A stretch of 64,000 nucleotides of DNA, from contig JAZNTG010000001.1 of the NCBI GenBank assembly GCA_045591645.1, positions 19,711 to 83,710 of the forward strand, given 5' to 3'. Of the stretch, positions 8,156 to 15,272 are shown piece after piece (the first letter of the stretch is position 1; every line of letters begins with the position of its first letter). The notes under the pieces were generated by a model. The model was not told where the DNA came from. It was given only the letters and a program-made list of their open reading frames with translations, and ran no database searches. Source of the DNA: SFWF01 sp045591645. Its GTDB lineage: Bacteria > Bacillota > Clostridia > Oscillospirales > Acutalibacteraceae. The position numbers were made by a program, and so were the translations under genes.

Positions 8156-9352
8156 ATGACAGATATTATAAAAGAATCCAAAAAGATTGAAAAAGAATTG
8201 ATAAAAGACAGAAGATATTTACACAAAAATGCTGAAGTAGGCTTTGATCTTCCTAAAACAACGGCTTATATTAAAAAAACTCTGCAAGCTATCGGTTGCG
8301 AGGTATTAGAATGCGGAAGATCAGGTATCTATACTGTTATCGGAGATAGAAATGCAAGCTCCTGTGTACTTCTCAGGGCAGATACCGATGCTCTTCCGAT
8401 AATTGAAGAAAGCGTTGAAGAGTTCACTTCCTCTAAAAATATGCACGCTTGCGGACACGATATGCACACAGCTATGCTGCTCGGTGCCGCAAGAATTCTT
8501 AAAGAGCATGAGAATGAGCTTTCAAGACCGGTGAAGCTACTTTTTCAGCCTGCAGAGGAAACCCTCTCAGGCGCAAAAAATATGATAGATAACGGTATTT
8601 TAGAAAAACCGAATGTAACTGCTGCTTTTATGCTGCACGTTACAGTAAACTCACCGCTTTCCACAGGCTCGCTGGTTGTTAGTTCTGCGGGGGTAAGCGC
8701 ACCATCAGCTGATTATTTTGAAATTGAAATTTCGGGAAAAGGCTGTCACGGTGCAATGCCGAATATGGGTGTAGACCCTATTACAGCCGCCGCACATATT
8801 ATTACGGCGCTAGATACAATAAAAACCCGAGAGCTTTCTCTATATGATGCCTCAGCATTAACTATTGGTTCGGTCATTTCAGGTACAGCGCATAATATAA
8901 TACCCGATAAAGCATTTGTTAAGGGAACTCTCAGAGCATTTGATGAAGATGTTCGTGACATAATGAAAGACGCAATAGTAAGAATTTCCGAAAGGACAGC
9001 AGAAGCATTAAGATCGCGCGCTAAGGTCAGCTTTCCTGTCGGATGTCCGTCACTTAAAAATGATGGAACTCTATCTCAAAAAGCAATTGAAATATTATCT
9101 AGAGAAATAGGAGATAAGTTTGTATTCACTTCTGAAAAGGTAGCAAAAATGAGCGGATTGGATCAAAGATCATCCGGATCTGAGGATTTTGCCTGTTATT
9201 CGCAACAAGTTCCGTCAGTAATGATCGGAATTTCCGCAGGCGGCAAGGACGAGGGGTATACTATTCCCCTACATCATCCAAAAGTCAGATTAAATGAAAA
9301 TGCTCTTGCTTACGGCAGCGCGGCCCTTACAGCTCTAGCGCTGAATATATAA
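8156..9352 (+). CDS. M20-family amidohydrolase (N-acyl-amino-acid deacylase type)
   Basis: This is a metallo-aminoacylase/carboxypeptidase of peptidase family M20D. Metal-binding motifs are visible in order: RADTDALPI near residue 80, HACGHDMH near residue 98 and PAEETLSGAKNMI near residue 130. The C-terminal GSEDFACYSQQVP and LHHPKVRLNE follow. The dimerisation domain starts at about residue 180. The 398-residue length fits hippurate hydrolases and N-acetyldiaminopimelate deacetylases; which one cannot be told from sequence. Start ATG 8156 follows GAGGTG. No strong promoter is evident, so it may depend on its own weak promoter or on read-through from the kinase gene. Confidence 0.88.
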   Translation: MTDIIKESKKIEKELIKDRRYLHKNAEVGFDLPKTTAYIKKTLQAIGCEVLECGRSGIYTVIGDRNASSCVLLRADTDALPIIEESVEEFTSSKNMHACGHDMHTAMLLGAARILKEHENELSRPVKLLFQPAEETLSGAKNMIDNGILEKPNVTAAFMLHVTVNSPLSTGSLVVSSAGVSAPSADYFEIEISGKGCHGAMPNMGVDPITAAAHIITALDTIKTRELSLYDASALTIGSVISGTAHNIIPDKAFVKGTLRAFDEDVRDIMKDAIVRISERTAEALRSRAKVSFPVGCPSLKNDGTLSQKAIEILSREIGDKFVFTSEKVAKMSGLDQRSSGSEDFACYSQQVPSVMIGISAGGKDEGYTIPLHHPKVRLNENALAYGSAALTALALNI

Positions 9353-9381
9353 AAAAGTTGGATCGTTCGATCCAACTTTTT
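9352..9381. terminator. bidirectional terminator between convergent genes
   Basis: AAAAAGTTGGATC and GATCCAACTTTTT flank a 4-base loop GTTC. It overlaps the M20 stop codon on one side and the last codon of the ABC ATPase on the other, and has A and T runs suited to both directions. Confidence 0.88.
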
Positions 9382-10177
9382 ATACTCGTAATGTTGAATT
9401 AAGAAAGCTTTTAAGACGCTCGCTCCGCGGATTATCAAATATCTGCTGAGGCGTTCCCTGCTCTGCAATATGACCGTCATCCATAAAGATGATCTCGTCA
9501 GAAACCTCTTTAGCAAAGCCCATTTCGTGGGTTACTATTATCATAGTTCTTCCCTGCTTTGCAAGGGCGCTTATTACTTTTAAAACCTCGCCCGTTATCT
9601 CAGGATCGAGCGCACTTGTAGGCTCATCAAAGCATAGTATCTGAGGAGAAAGCATAAGGGCGCGAGCTATGGCAACACGCTGCTGCTGACCTCCTGATAA
9701 TTCGCAAGGATAACTATCAAGCTTATCGATAAGACCAACAGAATCTATTACCTTTTTTGCTTCCTCACAAAGTGCTTCAACCCTTGTTTTTCTTTCTTCG
9801 TGCGAAGCCTTATTTTTCTTTAACTGCTCCTTTAAAGCAAGCTTCGGCGCGAGAAGAACATTATCAAGAACTGTGTACTGCGGGAAAAGATTAAACGACT
9901 GAAAAACAAGTCCTGTGCTGAGCTGATTCTGTCTTTTATCCTCCTGTGAAAGCTTTGTCTTGCGCTCATTGTCGAAGGTTACGCGGTCACCGACGGTAAT
10001 TTTGCCTCTGTCAGCTGTTTCCAGTCCTGTAATACAACGCAGCAGGGTCGTCTTACCGCTGCCTGATGAGCCGATTATAGATATTACCTTACCCTCATCA
10101 AGAGTAAAAGAAATTCCTTTAAGTACATCGACCTTGCCAAAGCTTTTTTCAATGTTTTTAACCTCTAACAATGCCAT
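9380..10177 (-). CDS. polar amino acid ABC transporter ATP-binding protein
   Basis: This is the ATPase of a GlnQ/HisP-type importer. Walker A is GSSGSGKTTLLR near residue 36, signature LSGGQQQRVAIARALML near residue 160, Walker B LCFDEPTSALD and switch His VTHEMGFA. The length is 265 residues. An insertion of about 25 residues rich in Lys and Glu (around residues 108-135, KEQLKKNKASHEERKTRVEA) lies between the Q-loop and the signature, longer than in the compact 240-residue members. It is the last gene of the operon, binding protein-permease-ATPase, and starts 3 bases after the permease stop. Confidence 0.93.
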   Translation of the reverse strand: MALLEVKNIEKSFGKVDVLKGISFTLDEGKVISIIGSSGSGKTTLLRCITGLETADRGKITVGDRVTFDNERKTKLSQEDKRQNQLSTGLVFQSFNLFPQYTVLDNVLLAPKLALKEQLKKNKASHEERKTRVEALCEEAKKVIDSVGLIDKLDSYPCELSGGQQQRVAIARALMLSPQILCFDEPTSALDPEITGEVLKVISALAKQGRTMIIVTHEMGFAKEVSDEIIFMDDGHIAEQGTPQQIFDNPRSERLKSFLNSTLRV

Positions 10178-10180
10178 ATG

Positions 10181-10828
10181 CTAACTCCTAAAATAATCTA
10201 ATTTCTTCTCGATATAGCCGAACAAAAGGGTCAGAACACCGTTGAAGGCAAGGAAGAAAACACCCGTATAGAAAAGAGGCCAGATAAGACCCTTTCCTGT
10301 AAACCTTTCTGCACACATCAAAATCTCGGACACGGCGATAATGCGTGCAAGCGAAGTGTCCTTAACAAGAGTAATTATTTCGTTGCTCATAGGGGCGACT
10401 ATCCTCTTAATAACCTGAAGTAGAACGACCCTGAAGAAGGTCTGGCTTTTGGTCATACCAAGGACCTGACCTGCTTCATACTGTCCATTTGAAATACTCT
10501 GTATTCCGCCTCTGTATATCTCTGAAAAATAACAGGCATAGTTTATAACAAAGGCTATCAGCGCTGCTAACATTCTGTTTCTCATCGGGGTGTCGAAAAC
10601 AAGTCCGGGAACATAAAAAACCACAAAAATCTGGAGCATCAGAGGAGTACCTCTGATGATCCAGACGATAGTTTTTGTAAGCCAAGCAAGCGGCTTAAAT
10701 TTAGACATTGAACCGAATGTAATGATAAGACCGAGAGGAAGAGCAAAAAGCAAGGTCATTGCAAACAGTTCACAGTTTTCGACGAATCCGAGGAGAAGGT
10801 CATGTGTGACTTTCTCAAACGTCTCCAT
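10181..10828 (-). CDS. polar amino acid ABC transporter permease
   Basis: A HisM/GlnP-type permease of 215 residues with about five membrane segments. The conserved segment TIVWIIRGTPLMLQIFVVFY is the usual family opening after the first helix. The EAA loop reads EAGQVLGMTKSQTFFRVVL. It lies 15 bases downstream of the binding-protein gene and 3 bases before the ATPase gene, so all three are one transcript. Only one permease gene is present, so the transporter is presumably a homodimer of this subunit. Confidence 0.92.
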   Translation of the reverse strand: METFEKVTHDLLLGFVENCELFAMTLLFALPLGLIITFGSMSKFKPLAWLTKTIVWIIRGTPLMLQIFVVFYVPGLVFDTPMRNRMLAALIAFVINYACYFSEIYRGGIQSISNGQYEAGQVLGMTKSQTFFRVVLLQVIKRIVAPMSNEIITLVKDTSLARIIAVSEILMCAERFTGKGLIWPLFYTGVFFLAFNGVLTLLFGYIEKKLDYFRS

Positions 10829-10843
10829 AAATTAACTCCGAAA

Positions 10844-11638
10844 TTATTTCTTAACTACCATTACCTGCTTATTTTCCATATAAGGAATGGTTATGCTCAT
10901 ATTTGCTTTTCTGTCATCATCAATAGTCATACCGTTCCAAATGCAGTCAATGTTCTTTGCGGCAAGCTCTGTCTCTTTTGCATTCCAGTTGATCTCAACA
11001 AACTTGGGAGTAAGACCCAACTTCTGGCAGACCGCCTTTGCAAACTCGGTCTCAAAACCGATAAGCTCATTGTTCTCGTCAAGATAGTTCATAGGAGCAA
11101 AATATGTGATACCGATTACGAGCTCACCCTTGTTCATTATGTAATCATAATCAGAATTAGCTTCAGCCTTCTTAAATTCATCAAAAGAATCGGTAGCGGT
11201 GATAAGATTCTCAAGCTTATACTTTTTAGCGATCTCTGCAAGCTTTCCTTCGTCCTTAAGAGCCTTGATAGCTTCGTTTACCTTAGCGGTAAAGTCAGAA
11301 CCTTTTCTGAATGCTATTCCGTAGTTCTCAGGATTGTAACCTTCTCCGTTAACAACAAGGTTCTCATAATCGGTACCCTCACCGATGGAGCCGATAGACA
11401 TTACATAGTCAACGATCGCAGCATCTGCAGTACCTGCGCTTACTTCCATAAGTGCCTTTGCCTGAGTATCAACTGCGGTATAATCATAGTCGGTAAGAGT
11501 CTTAGCAACAGTTTCACCTGCAGAGCCTTTTTCAGCAACAAGCATAAGCTTTGCATTTTTGTCATCATTCTTCTGACATCCTGCAAAGCATAGTACAGAT
11601 AACGCGATTGCCATAATTAATGCTATTATTTTTTTCAT
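10844..11638 (-). CDS. amino acid-binding lipoprotein with permuted lobe order
   Basis: This is the extracellular receptor of the importer. The signal ends in lipobox FAGC at residue 21. The mature protein contains both halves of the SBP_bac_3 fold but in reverse order. Residues 30-145 match the usually C-terminal half: LMLVAEKGSAGE, ADAAIVDYV, YGIAFRKGSDF, LAEIAKKY. Residues 170-264 match the usually N-terminal half: GELVIGITYFAPMNYLDENN, IGFETEFAKAV, the ligand motif NGMTIDDDRK and finally IPYMENKQVMVVKK, where the protein stops. The join is a linker of about 25 residues. Each half keeps its ligand-contact motifs, so a functional circular permutant is likely. It is the first gene of the operon. 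Confidence 0.85.
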   Translation of the reverse strand: MKKIIALIMAIALSVLCFAGCQKNDDKNAKLMLVAEKGSAGETVAKTLTDYDYTAVDTQAKALMEVSAGTADAAIVDYVMSIGSIGEGTDYENLVVNGEGYNPENYGIAFRKGSDFTAKVNEAIKALKDEGKLAEIAKKYKLENLITATDSFDEFKKAEANSDYDYIMNKGELVIGITYFAPMNYLDENNELIGFETEFAKAVCQKLGLTPKFVEINWNAKETELAAKNIDCIWNGMTIDDDRKANMSITIPYMENKQVMVVKK

Positions 11639-11681
11639 AACTGTTCCTCCAATTTAGCACAGTAAAGTATTAATATAACAA

Positions 11682-11710
11682 ATTATATCTGTTTACTATC
11701 ACTTTGTCAA
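11682..11710 (-). promoter_or_regulatory. consensus sigma-A promoter of the amino acid ABC operon
   Basis: On the minus strand TTGACA (11710-11705) and TATAAT (11687-11682) are separated by 17 bases, a perfect consensus. Confidence 0.9.
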
Positions 11711-11721
11711 GCATAATAAAG

Positions 11722-11759
11722 AATAAACCGCAGAAAACGATAAGTTTCTGCGGTTTATT
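11722..11759 (-). terminator. terminator of the xerD-like transcript
   Basis: A 15-base perfect inverted repeat AATAAACCGCAGAAA/TTTCTGCGGTTTATT with an 8-base loop. Its upstream arm covers the xerD-like stop codon, and TTCTTTATT follows on the minus strand. Confidence 0.75.
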
Positions 11760-12642
11760 TTGCCAACGGATGAAATTTTCTGTAATCCTGCGCGTATTTA
11801 TTCTTCATCAGCTGAGCGTAAATTTGTGTAGTCGATATATCAGCATGTCCCAGCATTTCTTTTATGTCCTTGATATCAGCTCCGTTTTCAAGCAGATGAG
11901 CTGCAAAGGAATGACGCAAGGTATGAGGAGTTATATCCTTGTCAATCTTCGCCATATCCGCGTAGTGCTTAACTATCTTCCAAAAACCCTGCCTTGACAG
12001 AGCCTCGCCGTTCATATTGGTGAACATTCTGTCTTCCTCAGCGTTGCTGATTATTGCAGGACGGACATTAAGTATATAGTTTGTAAGGGTTTTTATTGCT
12101 GCGGGATAGATCGGTACTATCCTGTTGTTCTTTGCAGTCTGGAGATTAAGTATTCCGATCTGGATATTAACTTCGGGAACCGTAAGCTCTATAAGCTCAG
12201 ACACCTTTATACCCGTAGCATAAAGAAGCTCGAGCATAGCCCTATCTCTGACACTTTTATAGTCATTTCCCGACGGCTGTGCAAGCAGCTTCAGGACCTC
12301 TTTACCCGTTAGTATCTCAGGAAGCTTCTTCTGTGCGCTCCGAACCTTAACCTTAACGATAGGATTTGTTTTTATGTATCCTTTTGAATGTATAAAGGTA
12401 AAATAAGCTCTCAGGGATGCCGCACAACGTGTGACTGTTGACTGTGATTTTCCAAGCACCGTAAGATATTCAAAAAACTTTTCAATAATGTCAGAGTCTA
12501 CAGCTTCCAGACTTCCTAACTTATTTAAAGAACAGTATGCAGAAAACTGCCCGATATCGCGCAAATACGATTCAAGCGTGTTTTTGGATGACTTCTTTAC
12601 ATTTTTCAGATATGCTTCGAAATCCAAAATGTAATCCTGCAT
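11755..12642 (-). CDS. XerD-like tyrosine recombinase with Lys in the first catalytic Arg position
   Basis: Tyrosine recombinases of the XerC/XerD family resolve chromosome dimers at dif. The 295-residue length and two-domain layout fit: a SAM-like core-binding domain (residues 1-95) and a catalytic domain (105-295). HTLR (H240, R243), GH (H266) and nucleophile Tyr275 (TTQIYAQ) are present, and Lys171 suits the beta-hairpin Lys. The first catalytic Arg, normally in ATGLRVSEL, is replaced by Lys146 (ATGIKVSEL). It lies next to a spoIIM-like gene; B. subtilis also has xerD close to spoIIM. With the substitution, activity as the chromosomal Xer enzyme is uncertain. Confidence 0.85.
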   Translation of the reverse strand: MQDYILDFEAYLKNVKKSSKNTLESYLRDIGQFSAYCSLNKLGSLEAVDSDIIEKFFEYLTVLGKSQSTVTRCAASLRAYFTFIHSKGYIKTNPIVKVKVRSAQKKLPEILTGKEVLKLLAQPSGNDYKSVRDRAMLELLYATGIKVSELIELTVPEVNIQIGILNLQTAKNNRIVPIYPAAIKTLTNYILNVRPAIISNAEEDRMFTNMNGEALSRQGFWKIVKHYADMAKIDKDITPHTLRHSFAAHLLENGADIKDIKEMLGHADISTTQIYAQLMKNKYAQDYRKFHPLAK

Positions 12643-12659
12643 TTTTACGGTCCTTCACA

Positions 12660-13283
12660 TTAAAAATTAAAATACTTTTCAAAAAGGTTAAAAAGTGCTG
12701 TGTCAAGTAATGATGAAACAATTATCGGTATTAACATAACTATATGTTTCAGACAAAAATTACGAAAGTGCATGTATAAATTTATCGGTCGTGTATCCCT
12801 GATGCACATAATAGCAATAAGCTTTGAAAATGCTACACATTCCCGTGCCGATAAAAGAAGCGAAAATAAAAGGATCAGAGTCGGTAAAATTAAAACAAAA
12901 AGATTGAATACGATTCCCGACAGCCCATAAGTGAAATAAACATATCCTGCAAGACATCCGTACCAGAAGGCGGTCAGAGATAATGCAAGCGGCGATATCA
13001 CAAGTCCTAAAACCGATGTGCCGCACAAAAAGGAAATAAGCGGAATCTTTAAAGCCGTAATGAGCGAGCTTAAAAAGGCTTTTAAAAAGCTTTTATCAGT
13101 TCTCTCGCTTACATATTCACCGAAAATTTCAACAGTTGCCGCATTTACTGAATCTGTACCAACAGACAGCACTCCGATCAAGATCGAAATCACTACCAGC
13201 AGCAAAAGTAGAATGAAGGTCAAATTTTCCTTTAAATAACCGAGATTAAGTCCTGTAATTCTTATAGAAGCTGTCCTATTCAT
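12660..13283 (-). CDS. SpoIIM-like membrane protein
   Basis: A 207-residue integral membrane protein with about five hydrophobic segments (FILLLLLVVISILIGVLSVG near residue 25, then about 85-105, 108-125, 125-150 and 180-200). The layout and the FLCGTSVLGLVISPL and FWYGCLAGYVYFTYG segments fit the SpoIIM/stage II sporulation M family. In B. subtilis SpoIIM works in the DMP complex with SpoIID and SpoIIP during engulfment. Its place beside the xerD-like gene supports the call. The ribosome site GGAGG precedes ATG 13283. Family membership is moderately certain and a role in engulfment is inferred. Confidence 0.7.
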   Translation of the reverse strand: MNRTASIRITGLNLGYLKENLTFILLLLLVVISILIGVLSVGTDSVNAATVEIFGEYVSERTDKSFLKAFLSSLITALKIPLISFLCGTSVLGLVISPLALSLTAFWYGCLAGYVYFTYGLSGIVFNLFVLILPTLILLFSLLLSARECVAFSKLIAIMCIRDTRPINLYMHFRNFCLKHIVMLIPIIVSSLLDTALFNLFEKYFNF

Positions 13284-13340
13284 GAATATTCCTCCGTTTT
13301 TTATATTAAATAATATGAAGGAATAATCAGGAATATTACA

Positions 13341-14144
13341 CTATCTTGTAAGCTCCTCGGCACGATTTACCGTAGCTTCGAGTGAGGATCTGAGGGACGT
13401 ATCAAAGCCTGTGATGTCCATACTCTTAAGACCTGCTTCGGTAGTGCCGTTTGGAGAGGTAACGTTTCTTATAAGTGAGTCAATATCATTATCAGACGTC
13501 TTTGCCATAAAAGCACTACCTGACATCGTATGTAAAACAAGTGTTTTTGCGTTAGCCTCAGACATGCCGTTTTCAACTGCAAATTCAATAAGAACCTTTG
13601 CAAAGCGCATGGCATATGCAGGCGCGCTTCCGCTTATAGCTGTCACAGTATTAATTTCAGACTCTTTTACATCGACAGCTACTCCGCAGCAGGAAAAAAT
13701 TCCCTTAATGTAAGCATACTGCTCATCGCTTACGGGAGAACATTTGACAAGCGCCGAAGAGCCCTGTCCGCACATAAGAGGAGTATTGGGCATAACTCTT
13801 ATAACAGATGCATCGTAGCCTAAAACCTCTTTTATATGAGCAATAGTAATGCCTGCGGCTACCGCGACAAAGCACACATCCTTGGATACGCTTCGTATCT
13901 GCCTGAGAACGGTATCATAAATCTGCGGCTTAACAGTAAGGAAAACATAATCGCAACATTTTACTAGCTCTTCAGCCGAGCCGCAAACAGCTGCGCCTTG
14001 CTGAATAAAAGCATCCAATTTAGCAGAATCAGTATCGTAAACATACAGACAATCTGATTTTATGTAACCCGATTTCAAAGAACCAAGAATAATTGCGCTG
14101 GCGATATTACCGCAGCCAATGAAGCCGATTTTCGATTTTTCCAT
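13341..14144 (-). CDS. proC: pyrroline-5-carboxylate reductase
   Basis: ProC makes proline from pyrroline-5-carboxylate with NAD(P)H. The N-terminal Rossmann motif is IGFIGCGNIASAIILG, then VFLTVKPQ near residue 70 and VIRVMPNTPLMCGQGSSAL near residue 115. The conserved C-terminal dimerisation segment contains AISGSAPAYAMRFAKVL and VTSPNGTTEAGL. The 267 residues are normal. It has its own promoter. The next gene downstream is spoIIM-like after 57 bases. No proA or proB is nearby. Confidence 0.95.
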   Translation of the reverse strand: MEKSKIGFIGCGNIASAIILGSLKSGYIKSDCLYVYDTDSAKLDAFIQQGAAVCGSAEELVKCCDYVFLTVKPQIYDTVLRQIRSVSKDVCFVAVAAGITIAHIKEVLGYDASVIRVMPNTPLMCGQGSSALVKCSPVSDEQYAYIKGIFSCCGVAVDVKESEINTVTAISGSAPAYAMRFAKVLIEFAVENGMSEANAKTLVLHTMSGSAFMAKTSDNDIDSLIRNVTSPNGTTEAGLKSMDITGFDTSLRSSLEATVNRAEELTR

Positions 14145-14176
14145 ATAAATCCTACCTAAAATAACCTATATTTATA

Positions 14177-14205
14177 TTTATACACCAAAAAAAATATTAT
14201 GTCAA
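14177..14205 (-). promoter_or_regulatory. sigma-A promoter of proC
   Basis: Minus-strand TTGACA (14205-14200) and TATAAA (14182-14177) with a 17-base spacer, 33 bases upstream of the proC start. Confidence 0.75.
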
Positions 14206-14287
14206 CAAGAGATTTTCGATCCAATGAATATTATGTCTACTCATTATGTTAACTACACAATATATACCCATATTCACATTATGTTAA
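14195..14287. repeat. four copies of a TATTATGTC/CATTATGTTAA motif
   Basis: ATTATGT occurs at 14195-14205 and 14229-14239 (as TATTATGTCNA) and at 14242-14252 and 14277-14287 (as CATTATGTTAA). The starts are 34, 13 and 35 bases apart. They sit between the divergent proC and fabG-like promoters. The first copy overlaps the proC -35, which explains part of its sequence; the rest may be operator sites or simple AT-rich coincidence. Confidence 0.3.
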
Positions 14288-14312
14288 TCTATTAGTAGTG
14301 GTCAAATATCTG

Positions 14313-14340
14313 TTGAATTTATAAAAATTTATGTTATAAT
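14313..14340 (+). promoter_or_regulatory. promoter of the FabG-like gene
   Basis: -35 TTGAAT (14313-14318) and extended -10 TGTTATAAT (hexamer 14335-14340) with a 16-base spacer. Confidence 0.65.
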
Positions 14341-14419
14341 TGTTATAGAATTTTGATTTCGTTGTAAAGCTCAACATTCTTTTTAATAATAAGTCAAAAA
14401 ACATTCGGGGGAGAAACAT

Positions 14420-15154
14420 ATGAATAAAACAGTATTGATCACAGGTGCTTCAAAGGGTATCGGAGCGGCAACTGCTATCCGCTTTGCTGAAAAGGGATAT
14501 AACGTAGTTATGAACTATAACAATTCAGTTCAGTCGGCGCTTATTCTTCAGAAGTCACTTAGCGAAAGCGGTTTTAAGGTTATCGCCTATCAGGCAAATG
14601 TGCGCAACAGATTAGATGTTGACTTAATGGTTAAGGAAACTATCGAGCGCTTCGGCGGTATAGATATACTCATTAATAATGCCGGCATCGCAAGTCAAGG
14701 ACTGTTTACAGATATCAGTGAGATTGAGTGGAATGAAGTGATCGATATAAATCTTAACGGTACCTTTAACTGTGCTCAGGCTGTTCTCCCCCATATGATC
14801 AATAAAAAATCAGGATGTATCATTAATATCTCGTCTATGTGGGGTCAGGTCGGTGCTTCCTGCGAGGTCGCCTACTCTGCTGCAAAGGCAGGGGTTATTG
14901 GATTAACAAAGGCACTTGCGAAGGAGGTCGGTCCTAGCGGTGTCCGTGTTAATTGTATTGCCCCGGGTCTTATTGAAACCGGAATGAATCAGGAGCTTAC
15001 ACTCGAAGACGTAGCAGCAATAGTTGACCAAACTCCCTTGGGACGCATCGGCACTACAAACGATATCGCAACTACTGCTTTATTCCTTGCTTCTGAGGAT
15101 GCATCATATATAACAGGACAGGTCATCGGTGTAAACGGTGGATTTGTAGTATAA
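14420..15154 (+). CDS. short-chain dehydrogenase/reductase, FabG-like
   Basis: A classical SDR of 244 residues: cofactor motif TGASKGIG near residue 9, NNAG near residue 87, catalytic Ser in IINISSMWGQ near residue 138 and the YSAAK Tyr/Lys pair near residue 152. Further motifs are VRVNCIAPGLIETGMN and the C-terminal YITGQVIGVNGGF. It resembles 3-oxoacyl-ACP reductase FabG, but no fatty-acid synthesis genes are adjacent and the gene stands alone with its own promoter and terminator. It may be FabG, a paralogue, or another NAD(P)H reductase. The ribosome site is GGGGGAG. Confidence 0.8.
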   Translation: MNKTVLITGASKGIGAATAIRFAEKGYNVVMNYNNSVQSALILQKSLSESGFKVIAYQANVRNRLDVDLMVKETIERFGGIDILINNAGIASQGLFTDISEIEWNEVIDINLNGTFNCAQAVLPHMINKKSGCIINISSMWGQVGASCEVAYSAAKAGVIGLTKALAKEVGPSGVRVNCIAPGLIETGMNQELTLEDVAAIVDQTPLGRIGTTNDIATTALFLASEDASYITGQVIGVNGGFVV

Positions 15155-15186
15155 GAATCAGTTAAGAGGCTCTAATAAGCGGCGGA

Positions 15187-15259
15187 CAAAAGAAAAAATA
15201 CAAAATGAAAGATATCTTGCAAAAAACATCATTGTTGATCTGCAAGATATCTTTTTATT
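15187..15259. repeat. dispersed hairpin repeat, copy 1, acting as terminator
   Basis: Perfect arms AAAGATATCTTGCA (15208-15221) and TGCAAGATATCTTT (15241-15254) are followed by TTT. The element is preceded by CAAAAGAAAAAAT and has CATCATTGTT in its loop. A copy with the same 5' flank, arms and loop word lies at 51568-51638. It sits between the convergent FabG-like and SipL-like genes and can terminate both. An outer inverted repeat TAAGAGGCT/AGCCTCTTA also flanks it. Confidence 0.7.
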
Positions 15260-15272
15260 TACAGCCTCTTAT

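Noticed and set aside
10802..11593. 263-codon open frame on the plus strand opposite the amino acid-binding protein gene
   Set aside because: It is the antisense shadow of a well-supported lipoprotein gene; the translation is Cys/Ile/Leu-rich with no domain, and it has no ribosome site.
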